A stretch of 24,903 nucleotides of DNA from CAMDMI01 sp044379485. Its GTDB lineage: Bacteria; Bacteroidota; Bacteroidia; Cytophagales; Flexibacteraceae. Position numbers and translations under genes: made by a program. Shown here piece by piece: positions 1 to 7,636 of the stretch. How positions within the stretch are numbered: the stretch's first letter is position 1; each line of letters opens with the position of its first letter. Location: assembly GCA_044379485.1 (NCBI GenBank), contig JBIPOE010000060.1, positions 1 through 24,903 of the forward strand. Direction: 5' to 3'. The notes under the pieces are model-generated. The model was not told where the DNA came from. It was given only the letters and a program-made list of their open reading frames with translations, and searched no databases.

Positions 1-1647
1 ATGCCCATGCCTCCAAAATGGGCGCTTGGTTTGCAGCAATGTCGATATAGCTATTATCCTGAAAATGAGGTGCTTTCGGTGGCTCAAAATTACCGTGATA
101 GAAATATTCCATGCGATGTGTTGTATCTGGACATTCATTATATGGATGCCTACAAAGTTTTTACAGTTGATAAAAAGCGTTTTCCTGATTTAAAAAGGCT
201 TTGTGATCAACTTTTGGAAATGGGTTTTAGAATTGTCCCCATTCAGGATCCAGGTATAAAAGTGGAGCCAGGATATTGGCCTTATGATTCTGGAAATGAG
301 CAGGATATATTTGTTAAATATCCAGATGGAGAACCTTGGATTGCAGGAGTTTGGCCTGGCGATTGCGTTTTTCCGGATTTTACAGATGCAAAAGCCAGAA
401 ACTGGTGGACTACTCAAACGGCAGCCTGGGTAAAAGAAACCGGCGTTTCGGGATTGTGGAACGACATGAACGAACCCGCCACCTGGGGTCAGGATGTGCC
501 TGATATGCTGGAGTTTAGTTTGGAAGGACGAGGCGGATCACATTTGGAAGCCCATAACATTTATGGACAGGAAATGGCCAAAAGTACCCGAAACGGACTT
601 ATGGAAGGAAGGGTAGGAGAGCGGCCTTTTGTTTTGACCAGAGCTGGTTTTGCAGGCATTCAGCGATATGCCGCCGTTTGGTCAGGTGATAATGTGGCCA
701 ATGAAGAACACATGTTTCTGGGAATTAGGTTGGTTTTGAGTATGGCCATGAGTGGCGTGGCTTTTTCAGGGCCTGATGTGGGTGGATTTGTGGGTGATGC
801 CGGCAAAAATTTGTTTATCCGTTGGACTTCAATTGCTTCATTCTTTCCGTTTTTCAGGTTGCATAGTATGATAGATTCCAGGGACAATGAGCCCTGGTCT
901 TATGGCGAGTTGGCCGAGGATATTGTGGCCAATTATATTCGTTTGAGATATAAGCTGTTACCGATGTGGTATTCCGCTTTTAAGAAATCAGCAGAAACCG
1001 GAGAAGCGGTTATCAAACCATATTTTTGGAAAAAATCGAAACTGGAGTTTGAATCAGAATTTCAACATCAGTTTTATTTTGCTGATAATCTCTTGGTTAT
1101 CCCTGCAAATTCTGAACATCCTTCCGTTTGGGCAGATGTTCCGGAAGGCAAGTGGTATCATCTTTTTACAGGTCAGACTTTTCATCAGGCACAATCACTT
1201 TGGTTGTCATCGCCGATAGATACTCTACCTGTTTTGGTTCGCTCTGGTTCCATTTTAGTTACCAGAAATCCTGGAACCCACAGTTTGGATGCATTGGTTT
1301 CGGATTTTCAAATTCATATTTTTTATGGAGAAGGAAAGGCCAGTCAATACTTTTATGACGATGATGGAATCTCTGAAAAACAGAAGGCTGAAGATGTAAT
1401 TGAGGCTGAGATTCATTTTGATTTTAAAAGTTTTCATTTGGAAATCAAAAGATTAGGTGGAGAAAAGGAATTAAAAATTTCTGGTATTTACCTTTGGCAT
1501 TTTCCTCAAAATGGAAGACCGATTGTGGTTGATGGTGTTGAAAAACCAGTCCAAAATTCTAAATGGATGTGGCTTGATCCTTTGCCTAATTTTGATCCAT
1601 TTGAGGATAAGGGAAAAGGGTATTATTCAGATTGCCAGATTGTATAA
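1..1647 (+). CDS. GH31 family alpha-glucosidase, 5'-truncated by the window edge
   Basis: Retaining alpha-glycosidase expected to release glucose from the non-reducing ends of alpha-glucans or oligosaccharides. The visible 548 residues start in the middle of the protein: the opening motif (P-x-P-P-x-W-A-L-G followed by CRYSYYP) normally begins the GH31 catalytic barrel, so about 200-250 N-terminal residues (the beta-sandwich domain) lie upstream of the window and the ATG at position 1 is internal. The nucleophile motif WNDMNEP is at residues 153-159 (Asp155), the acid/base Asp230 is in WSGDN, and the FRLHS barrel motif is at 285-289. The C-terminal beta domains (about 370-548) follow and end in a normal TAA. 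The next gene starts 38 nt later behind its own promoter. Substrate specificity cannot be read from the sequence. The family call is very secure. Confidence 0.93.
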   Translation: MPMPPKWALGLQQCRYSYYPENEVLSVAQNYRDRNIPCDVLYLDIHYMDAYKVFTVDKKRFPDLKRLCDQLLEMGFRIVPIQDPGIKVEPGYWPYDSGNEQDIFVKYPDGEPWIAGVWPGDCVFPDFTDAKARNWWTTQTAAWVKETGVSGLWNDMNEPATWGQDVPDMLEFSLEGRGGSHLEAHNIYGQEMAKSTRNGLMEGRVGERPFVLTRAGFAGIQRYAAVWSGDNVANEEHMFLGIRLVLSMAMSGVAFSGPDVGGFVGDAGKNLFIRWTSIASFFPFFRLHSMIDSRDNEPWSYGELAEDIVANYIRLRYKLLPMWYSAFKKSAETGEAVIKPYFWKKSKLEFESEFQHQFYFADNLLVIPANSEHPSVWADVPEGKWYHLFTGQTFHQAQSLWLSSPIDTLPVLVRSGSILVTRNPGTHSLDALVSDFQIHIFYGEGKASQYFYDDDGISEKQKAEDVIEAEIHFDFKSFHLEIKRLGGEKELKISGIYLWHFPQNGRPIVVDGVEKPVQNSKWMWLDPLPNFDPFEDKGKGYYSDCQIV

Positions 1648-1672
1648 TAAAAAACAAACAATTAAATTTGTT
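1639..1672 (+). promoter_or_regulatory. Bacteroidota-type promoter with overlapping inverted repeat (putative TA operator)
   Basis: A -33-like ATTG (1639-1642), a 20-nt spacer and a perfect -7 element TAAATTTG (1663-1670, pattern TAnnTTTG) precede the antitoxin ATG at 1686. The expected transcription start is near 1676-1678. An inverted repeat AACAAA-N8-TTTGTT (1653-1658 and 1667-1672) overlaps the -7 element, which is where an autoregulating antitoxin would bind. The promoter overlaps the last codons of the GH31 gene. The promoter reading is reasonable; the operator role is inference. Confidence 0.5.
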
Positions 1673-1685
1673 AAAATTATCAGGT

Positions 1686-1910
1686 ATGAGTAGAATTATT
1701 GTTGATACTGATTCGGTTATGCAAACCAAAAGCGTTTTAGAGTTGCTTGAAAAGAACAATATCAAGTTTCAGATTACTTCAAATGAGGAGGAAAAGAAAG
1801 CTCTACTACTGGAATTAGATGAAATTTTAAAGCAAGGACCTCAACGTACTGATTTTGAAGATTTTATAAAGGAGTTTGATGAGTCCAGAAAAGATAGGAG
1901 GATAATTTGA
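1686..1910 (+). CDS. Small antitoxin-like protein, partner of the PIN toxin
   Basis: A 74-residue acidic, mostly helical protein. I chose the ATG at 1686 because it lies about 9 nt after the predicted transcription start; an in-frame extension back to 1632 would run through the promoter and the GH31 coding end. No AbrB, RHH or Phd DNA-binding motif is recognisable in the N-terminal half. The C-terminal segment (FEDFIKEFDESRKDRRII) has the acidic-then-basic S-x-x-D-R pattern seen in toxin-wrapping tails of VapB- and Phd-type antitoxins. Its stop overlaps the toxin start by 4 nt (TTGA), implying translational coupling. By position and size it should neutralise the PIN RNase. The family is unidentified; the antitoxin role is inferred from context. 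Confidence 0.7.
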   Translation: MSRIIVDTDSVMQTKSVLELLEKNNIKFQITSNEEEKKALLLELDEILKQGPQRTDFEDFIKEFDESRKDRRII

Positions 1911-2272
1911 ATCTAATAGATAGCAATATTTTAATTTATTCCTCCAAAGAAGAATATGCCTATTTAAGAGATGTGATTATTTCTGATAAAACTTGCTTTT
2001 CAGAAGTTTCAAAACTTGAAGTTCTTGGTTATCATAGGATTACTGACTTCGAGAAAGAATATTTTACAAAAGTATTTTCTCTTTCTCCTATCTTTCAAAT
2101 CAGCTCCAATGTTATTGATCTGGCAATTTCCATCAGAAAACAATATAATTTAGGATTGGCAGATGCCATAATTGGAGCTACAGGTTTGTTATTTGACTTA
2201 ACAATTCTAACCAGAAATATTAAGGATTTTGAAAAAATAGTAGGATTAAATGTGAAAAATCCTGTTGAATGA
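1907..2272 (+). CDS. vapC: PIN-domain ribonuclease toxin, VapC-like
   Basis: A 121-residue PIN domain, the size of VapC toxins, which cleave RNA such as tRNA or rRNA in a Mg2+-dependent way. The acidic site is complete by eye: Asp5 in LIDSN, Glu38 in KLEVLG, Asp86 in GLADAIIGAT, and Asp107 in the LTRNIKDFEKI motif. The start is a TTG (1907-1909) nested in the antitoxin stop, with a strong AGGAGG Shine-Dalgarno at 1896-1901. Such a clear SD is uncommon in Bacteroidota and supports this start. Its own stop overlaps the next ATG by 4 nt (ATGA at 2269-2272), so the peptidase gene downstream is probably translationally coupled to it. The RNA target is unknown. Confidence 0.85.
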   Translation: MNLIDSNILIYSSKEEYAYLRDVIISDKTCFSEVSKLEVLGYHRITDFEKEYFTKVFSLSPIFQISSNVIDLAISIRKQYNLGLADAIIGATGLLFDLTILTRNIKDFEKIVGLNVKNPVE

Positions 2273-3510
2273 AGCGCATGAAATTTAGAAATGTAATTTT
2301 ACTTTCAGTATACTTTTTAGGTTTACCCGAAGGATTCGCCCAATCCTCCGAAACTCTTGTTCGTCAACATATTGCCTATCTCGCTTCTGATCAGTTGGAA
2401 GGCAGGGCTCCTGGTACAAAAGGCGAAAAACTGGCTCAGGAATATATCGTTAAGGCATTCAAAGAATATGGCCTGAAACCAGCAGGAACCAAAAAATTCC
2501 TCCAGCCATTTGAATATACAGAAAGACCACATGCCCATCATGCAGAGGGAAAAGGTGTGCAATGGAAAGGGGCAAATATTGTGGGATTCCTGGACAACGG
2601 TGCTGAAAAGACCATTGTTGTAGGAGCCCATTACGACCATTTGGGAGCTGAGGACGGAAGAGGTTCTTCTTTGGCGTCTGACCCGGTGGGAAAAATCCAC
2701 AATGGGGCGGATGACAATGCTTCAGGAGTTGCCGGATTGCTGGAACTGGCCAGAATGTACGCCCAAAATGGTGAAAAGGAAAAAGTGAACTTCCTTTTTA
2801 TGGCTTTTTCAGCAGAAGAGGCTGGCCTGATTGGATCCAAACATTTTACAAATAATCCGACCAAACCAATGGATAAAGTGTTGGCTATGATGAATATGGA
2901 TATGATTGGCCGATTGAGGGACAGTTCAAATTCTTTAATAATTGGTGGTGTGGGCACAAGTCCAGTATGGATTCCAATGGTTCAAAAACTGAATTCCAAT
3001 TTTGAGTTAAAGTTTGACACTGCCGGAATGGGCCCCTCTGACCACGCCAGTTTTTATTTGAAGGATAAACCAGTGTTACATTTTTTCTCAGGCACCCATG
3101 GCGATTACCATAAACCCAGCGATGACATCGAGAAAATCAACTTTCCAGGCGAGGTCAAAATCCTTGATTACATAAAAAAGATTGTTGACAGTACCTCGAA
3201 ACTAAGCAGTATTCCATTTACAAAAACAAAATCCAACGAAAGAAAAATGACAGCATTTAAGGTAACGTTAGGCATCATGGCAGACTATGCATTTGGAGGT
3301 CCAGGTGTAAAAGTAGATGGTGTAAGTCCCGGAAAACCAGCAGAAAAAGCCGGATTTCAGGCGAATGATTTGGTAATGAAAATTGGCGAATTTGAAACCA
3401 ATGACATTTACAAATACATGGAGGCCCTAGGTAAATTTGAAAAGGGCCAGAAAGTTATTGTGGAGTTGAAAAGGGGAGGAGAGGTGTTGAAGAAGGAGGT
3501 GGAGTTTTGA
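2269..3510 (+). CDS. Secreted M28-family zinc aminopeptidase with C-terminal PDZ domain
   Basis: A 413-residue exported metallopeptidase. The signal peptide is residues 1-24 (cleavage before Gln25 in EGFAQ). The M28 di-zinc domain spans about 28-315: GAHYDHLG (His121), HNGADDNASG (Asp148/149), SAEEAGLIGS (Glu183 general base, Glu184 ligand), NMDMIGR (Asp211) and GDYHKPSDD (His281). All five ligand positions are present, so it should be active. A PDZ domain (about 330-413) contains GVSPGKPAEKAGFQANDLVMKI-type residues and likely binds peptide C-termini. The start is the ATG overlapping the vapC stop; ATG 2278, three residues later, would give an equally good signal peptide. It probably trims peptides in the periplasm or outside the cell. 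Its placement between two toxin-antitoxin-like pairs is unusual. Confidence 0.92.
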   Translation: MKRMKFRNVILLSVYFLGLPEGFAQSSETLVRQHIAYLASDQLEGRAPGTKGEKLAQEYIVKAFKEYGLKPAGTKKFLQPFEYTERPHAHHAEGKGVQWKGANIVGFLDNGAEKTIVVGAHYDHLGAEDGRGSSLASDPVGKIHNGADDNASGVAGLLELARMYAQNGEKEKVNFLFMAFSAEEAGLIGSKHFTNNPTKPMDKVLAMMNMDMIGRLRDSSNSLIIGGVGTSPVWIPMVQKLNSNFELKFDTAGMGPSDHASFYLKDKPVLHFFSGTHGDYHKPSDDIEKINFPGEVKILDYIKKIVDSTSKLSSIPFTKTKSNERKMTAFKVTLGIMADYAFGGPGVKVDGVSPGKPAEKAGFQANDLVMKIGEFETNDIYKYMEALGKFEKGQKVIVELKRGGEVLKKEVEF

Positions 3511-3530
3511 GTTTTAACTAAAATGAAATA

Positions 3531-3752
3531 ATGCCATCCCTTTTATTCATTGAAGGATTTAGGTTCTTTTTTTACAGCAATGAAAATAAAGAACCTGCCC
3601 ATGTTCATATTGAAAAAGGAGATGCTACTGCTAAATTTTGGCTTGAACCCATTCGAATTGCCAATTCCTTCGATTTTTCTGAGAAGGAATTGAAAAGAAT
3701 TCATACCTTGGTACTTGAAAATAAGGACGTTTTTTTTAGAGAAGTGGAATGA
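3531..3752 (+). CDS. DUF4160 family protein (putative toxin-antitoxin component)
   Basis: A 73-residue protein with the DUF4160 hallmarks: a beta-rich start (GFRFFFYSNE), the motif EPAHVHIEKGD (21-31) with two histidines, and AKFWLEP (34-40). The C-terminal helix carries the KELKRIHTLVLEN segment. It starts 20 nt after the peptidase stop and overlaps the following DUF2442 gene by 4 nt (ATGA at 3749-3752). From general knowledge, DUF4160 and DUF2442 genes commonly sit together as two-gene modules suspected to be toxin-antitoxin systems. No biochemical activity is known to me. The domain call is firm; the function is a guess from gene neighbourhood. Confidence 0.8.
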   Translation: MPSLLFIEGFRFFFYSNENKEPAHVHIEKGDATAKFWLEPIRIANSFDFSEKELKRIHTLVLENKDVFFREVE

Positions 3753-3991
3753 GTACTTTAATAGAAATCAATAAGCCTCCAATGGGGACCAATGTATGGT
3801 TTGAGGAAAAATTGCTTTGTGTAGCATTAAGTGATGGAAGGGAAATTAGGGTTCCTATTACTTGGTTTCCAAGGTTATCAAATGCCAAATTGAATGAATT
3901 GGAAAACTGGAAGTTCATTGGAAAGGGGCAAGGAATTCATTGGCCGGATTTGGATGAGGACCTTTCTGTGGCTGGTTTGTTAAAATTTTAA
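3749..3991 (+). CDS. DUF2442 family protein (partner of DUF4160)
   Basis: An 80-residue protein matching DUF2442 along its length: an N-terminal beta hairpin that reads its ligand or partner (VWFEEKLLCVALSDGRE), the conserved VPITWFPRL block (35-43), an AKLNELENWKFIGKGQ helix-turn, and the GIHWPDLDEDLSVAGLL signature (62-78). Its start overlaps the DUF4160 stop, so the two are likely made together and may form a complex. DUF2442 proteins are thought to be antitoxin-like or DNA-binding, but I know of no proof. The following gene starts 56 nt later. Confidence 0.8.
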   Translation: MSTLIEINKPPMGTNVWFEEKLLCVALSDGREIRVPITWFPRLSNAKLNELENWKFIGKGQGIHWPDLDEDLSVAGLLKF

Positions 3992-4047
3992 TAGTTAACG
4001 AAATTAAAAGTAGGTATAACCTCTGATGCTGATTTGATAATTGAAAT

Positions 4048-5946
4048 TTGATAGTTTTTAAATCCAAATCCATTTATTACTTTTTTTCTATTTGTTTCAT
4101 ACTATTAATTAGTTGTGAATCAGCCTTTGCTCAATATGGAAAAAGTGCTAAAAGACGGCCTTCGAAAAGCCGAAACTCACTACCAACTGGACGCTGTTAT
4201 ACAGTTGATTTTCCACCAACCAAGTTTTCGGAATTTTTAAAATCATCCATTCAAGCCATTGAAAATGAGTTTGAAAAATCAATTATAATATTAAATGATA
4301 CTTCAAGCTTGCCAGATAGTATATTTCATCTCGCTTATAAGGGCGATTTTTCTCTTTCAGGCTTTGGTCTTTCAGTTGCAGAACTCGAAAAAGCAAAAGG
4401 AATAAATGAAAATTCAGAAAGAAACGTAAAAACCATTGTCCAACTTTTGAATCTCGAAGCAAAAAAGGCAAATACTTTTTCTCAACTTAATCTCTTAAAA
4501 ACGATAGGTTTGGCGGGCAGCGATTTGTCCAAAAATAATTATTGGACTCTGCTCAATACTGCGCAAAAAGAAGATTGGAAGGCTGCAGGCGATGTTAGAA
4601 TAATGTATGACCCAGTAATAAAAACAGTTTTAAATGGCCGACCAACCAATTATTTGGGTGTAGCAGCTCAAATAGCCGCTTTATCATTTGAACAAGGGTT
4701 TGAAAAGGATGAAAAAATGATAAATAAACTCCTGGACCATTGCGTTCTTCAGCTTGAAAAAAACAATGGCTGGCTCAATGACGGTAAGGAAGGTGAATTT
4801 CGTTTTGACAGATACCATTTTGAATATATCCGTTTTGTTTGGGAGTCGGCTGAAAGAATGCATAGAAAGGAAATTCTAAAAAAACTCAGACCTTGGTGTG
4901 AACAATCTGATATTCTTTGGCTTAGTCTAATGCACCCTGTTTCCGGAGCTCCTTTTGCGTATGGCCGGAGTTTGCAAAATACCTGGGAAGATGTTTGGGA
5001 ATATGGTGCTTTTATGTTAAAAAGGAAACAAAGATCGAAAAGGGAAAGGAAAGAAATGCTTTCACAAATTTACAAAACCTGGAATTATTATTATGAAAAT
5101 GAATATGACTCTACCAGGCACATTTCCAGAATGTTAGACTCAGGAAGAGCATGTTATTCTTATGTGGGCCCAAATAGGGTCTGGGGATATTCTGTTCATG
5201 CATTAGGAAAAATGTTGGGTTCCATTAATGAAATCAGGAAGGCGGGTTTTGATAAAACAGATTTTCCTAAAAAACCATTTTTGAAGGAAGGCAATAACTT
5301 CTTCAAACTAAAAGACAACTATGGACTTTGGGTAATCCGCTCCCAAAATACACGTTTGGTGGTTCCAATTGTTACAGGAATTGGCAAGCCCAAAAACTCA
5401 GACTATCAACCCATTCCTTTTGCGGAAGGCATATCTGAACCACCAGTTAATATGCCAACAACCCATTTACTACCTGGAATTTACAAAAATGGAAAGATGT
5501 ACTTGCCAGATTTAAAGCTGGTTTCTGTTTCAAGAACTGATAATCCAGATTCAATCTTATTAGAATCTACACAATGGATTTCAAAAACGGATACGCTTTC
5601 TATGGGGAATTCACCAAGGTTGAAAGTGGTTTACCAGTATTCCAAGGTGGATTCAAAAAACCAGTTTTCAATGAATTATAGCCTTGAAAATCAGGATAAA
5701 ACCAATCCGGATTCCATTGTTTACAGCATATGGAAATCAAAATGGATTGGCAGTCCTTACCAAATGGGAAGTTTTAATCCAAAATGGGAGATTAAAGCTC
5801 CCGATTTTACCCAAAAGGAATTTATACATGATTTGATGAAACCCGAGGGGCGTGGGGCTTTTACAGCCTTACCTGGACGGACTGACCTGGTGGTAAAATC
5901 TTCAAAAAAGGATTTATACTGGAATATCCAATTGAATTTTCCTTAA
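4048..5946 (+). CDS. Secreted DUF2264-like (alpha/alpha toroid) protein, TTG start
   Basis: A 632-residue exported protein. A TTG at 4048 is the only usable start: a stop lies in frame at 4042, the first in-frame ATG is near residue 186, and the codons right after the TTG encode a good signal peptide (SIYYFFSICFILLISC then ESAFA before Gln29). LISC could instead act as a lipobox, making it a lipoprotein. The middle part (about 150-420) is helical, with aromatic-rich motifs GWLNDGKEGEFRFDRYHFEY (241-260) and GAPFAYGRSLQNTWEDVWEYG (300-320). These resemble the DG..Y and P.GRSL motifs of DUF2264 and related (alpha/alpha) toroid carbohydrate-active proteins. The last 200 residues look beta-sheet-rich. 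Glycan binding or cleavage is plausible given the GH31 gene nearby, but unproven. The stop overlaps the convergent neighbour's stop. Confidence 0.7.
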   Translation: MIVFKSKSIYYFFSICFILLISCESAFAQYGKSAKRRPSKSRNSLPTGRCYTVDFPPTKFSEFLKSSIQAIENEFEKSIIILNDTSSLPDSIFHLAYKGDFSLSGFGLSVAELEKAKGINENSERNVKTIVQLLNLEAKKANTFSQLNLLKTIGLAGSDLSKNNYWTLLNTAQKEDWKAAGDVRIMYDPVIKTVLNGRPTNYLGVAAQIAALSFEQGFEKDEKMINKLLDHCVLQLEKNNGWLNDGKEGEFRFDRYHFEYIRFVWESAERMHRKEILKKLRPWCEQSDILWLSLMHPVSGAPFAYGRSLQNTWEDVWEYGAFMLKRKQRSKRERKEMLSQIYKTWNYYYENEYDSTRHISRMLDSGRACYSYVGPNRVWGYSVHALGKMLGSINEIRKAGFDKTDFPKKPFLKEGNNFFKLKDNYGLWVIRSQNTRLVVPIVTGIGKPKNSDYQPIPFAEGISEPPVNMPTTHLLPGIYKNGKMYLPDLKLVSVSRTDNPDSILLESTQWISKTDTLSMGNSPRLKVVYQYSKVDSKNQFSMNYSLENQDKTNPDSIVYSIWKSKWIGSPYQMGSFNPKWEIKAPDFTQKEFIHDLMKPEGRGAFTALPGRTDLVVKSSKKDLYWNIQLNFP

Positions 5947-6569
5947 GCCCAAATCTGGCTAATATCCAAAACAAATCCTTCAATTACAATTGAAGAAATT
6001 TGGTCGTCGTGCTTAAACCTATGCTTCAGTTCAAATTGGGATCCTTGTAAGTGAAATTGCTCAATGGTCTGAATTTCAGGATCTACTATCCAATATTCTG
6101 AAACACCATGGGCAGCATAATCCTGGAACTTGATGTGATAATCGTTTTGTCGGGTAGAGTCTGAAAGGATTTCAATAATAAAATCTGGTGGTGGAAAAAG
6201 CAATTGTTCCTGACCGAAAAGTTTGGCTCTTTCGGCTTTAAAGAACACGATGTCCGGCTCGTATTTATTGCGGCTACAATCGATCATTACTTTTTCAATT
6301 CCTACTTTACCCAGGTCGTTTTGCCTGACAAATGGAATTAGAAATCCGGCGATATTTGAGGATACATCCCAGTGCCTTTTCATTACTGGTGAATGCATAA
6401 CAATTTCACCATTAATAAATTCCGCCTTTATATTTTCATGAATCAGATTTAAAAATTCAGCCAGTTTCGACTTTTCCTCACTTATTTTTTTGTGGTACTC
6501 AGCTACAATAAGCTCTGAATTGGGTTGTGAAAGAAGTGTTTCAAGTATGCTCATTTTGTTGAAATCCAA
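5943..6569 (-). CDS. Uma2 family (DUF820) restriction-endonuclease-fold protein
   Basis: A 208-residue Uma2 protein with a PD-(D/E)xK nuclease fold. Visible motifs are FINGEIVMHSP (51-61), YEPDIVFF (103-110, Asp106), PDFIIEILSDSTRQND (128-143, Glu133) and KFQDYAAHGVSEYWIVDP (147-164, Lys147), so the catalytic set looks complete. The first 45 residues form a helical extension. The biological role of the family is uncertain; these genes are highly expanded in cyanobacteria and also occur in Bacteroidota. An alternative start is Met6 (6554). It is convergent with the upstream gene, sharing the palindrome TTAA for both stop codons, and divergent from the CPBP gene by about 100 nt. Confidence 0.85.
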   Translation of the reverse strand: MDFNKMSILETLLSQPNSELIVAEYHKKISEEKSKLAEFLNLIHENIKAEFINGEIVMHSPVMKRHWDVSSNIAGFLIPFVRQNDLGKVGIEKVMIDCSRNKYEPDIVFFKAERAKLFGQEQLLFPPPDFIIEILSDSTRQNDYHIKFQDYAAHGVSEYWIVDPEIQTIEQFHLQGSQFELKHRFKHDDQISSIVIEGFVLDISQIWA

Positions 6570-6630
6570 TGTTCTACTTGCAAATTTCTAACAATTTCCT
6601 GAATTTAAAATCATCTTTGATAATTCTAAA

Positions 6631-6660
6631 CTGGATTTCCCAACAAAGCCTCTATTTTTG
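6631..6660 (+). promoter_or_regulatory. Probable Bacteroidota-type promoter of the CPBP-cdsA-maeB operon
   Basis: A perfect -7 element TATTTTTG (6653-6660) is preceded after a 19-nt spacer by CTG (6631-6633), a near match to the TTG -33 element. Predicted transcription begins only 2-4 nt before the ATG at 6669, so the mRNA may be nearly leaderless. Prediction by eye. Confidence 0.4.
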
Positions 6661-6668
6661 CCCCAGTT

Positions 6669-7631
6669 ATGACCGACTTGTCCCAAGCCAAAAAAGCCAG
6701 TTCCTTATCTGCTCTACTTATTTTAACTGGTTTATGTATTCTGGGAATCGTTGTTTTTTCCAGTGTTGGCTTTCTTTTGGCTGGTTTTATAACAGGTCTT
6801 GAGACAGGCAAGATTCAAAGTCTAATGGTAGATTTTGAATCTACACCAAATGCCAGAATTGCATTGTTGGTTCTTCAGGGAACTATTGCTTTAGGTGGAT
6901 TTGTTATTCTGCCTTCATTGGTTCGGTTTTTACAGAAACAGGAATTTTCTGGTAAAATTCCAGTGAGTCGTCCCTCCATAACCATGCTTATCATGATATT
7001 TTCTCTGGCAATTTTAATGATGCCTGTAAATGGTTGGTTGTCTGCAATTAACAAGTCAATTCATTTGCCTTCTTTTTTATCTGAAGTTGAAAATTGGGCC
7101 CAGGCAAAGGAAACAGAAATAGAGAAGATGACTTTTTTTTTGGTTGATTTTCAAAGTATTACGGAGTTAGTTGTTGGTTTTATAGTAATTTCTCTGATCG
7201 CTGGTTTTACTGAGGAATTTTTCTTTCGAAAACTCATTCAGCCCAGAATGTATGGCCTAACTGGTAACATTCATTTGGCTGTTTGGCTGACAGCTTTTCT
7301 ATTTTCTGCCATCCATTTTCAGTTTTTTGGCCTTGTACCAAGAATGGTTTTGGGTGCATTATTTGGGTATTATTTCTATTGGACAGGTAATATTTGGCTT
7401 TCAGTTTTTGGTCATAGTTTAAATAATGGCTTAACATTGGTTGGTCTGTATTTATACAAACAAAATTTAAGCCCAATCGATGTGGAAAATCCTGAGCAAA
7501 TTCCCTGGTATATAGGTGCAGTTGCCGCTGGTGTAACATGGAGTTTGGCAACAATGGTAAAGGATGAAAGTGATAAAATCAGAAAAAGAAATAGAAATCA
7601 GGCTTTTGTGAATCAGGTTATTGCAGATTAA
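6669..7631 (+). CDS. CPBP family intramembrane metalloprotease (Abi/CAAX-like)
   Basis: A 320-residue polytopic membrane protein with about eight hydrophobic segments. The CPBP active-site motifs are all present: EE-x3-R in TEEFFFRKLIQPRM (Glu182, Glu183, Arg187), a histidine in FSAIHFQF (His216), and HSLNN (His249, Asn253). These residues bind the catalytic metal in the Rce1/CAAX-protease fold. The N-terminal third is an extra module with an extended loop (about 130-160), as in many bacterial members. It probably cleaves or processes membrane proteins; the substrate is unknown. It is followed after 5 nt by cdsA, suggesting co-transcription. The ORF ends in a basic cytoplasmic tail (KIRKRNRNQ). 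Confidence 0.88.
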   Translation: MTDLSQAKKASSLSALLILTGLCILGIVVFSSVGFLLAGFITGLETGKIQSLMVDFESTPNARIALLVLQGTIALGGFVILPSLVRFLQKQEFSGKIPVSRPSITMLIMIFSLAILMMPVNGWLSAINKSIHLPSFLSEVENWAQAKETEIEKMTFFLVDFQSITELVVGFIVISLIAGFTEEFFFRKLIQPRMYGLTGNIHLAVWLTAFLFSAIHFQFFGLVPRMVLGALFGYYFYWTGNIWLSVFGHSLNNGLTLVGLYLYKQNLSPIDVENPEQIPWYIGAVAAGVTWSLATMVKDESDKIRKRNRNQAFVNQVIAD

Positions 7632-7636
7632 TTTAT

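Noticed and set aside
1632..1685. 18-residue N-terminal extension of the antitoxin
   Set aside because: It would start inside the GH31 stop region, upstream of the predicted transcription start.
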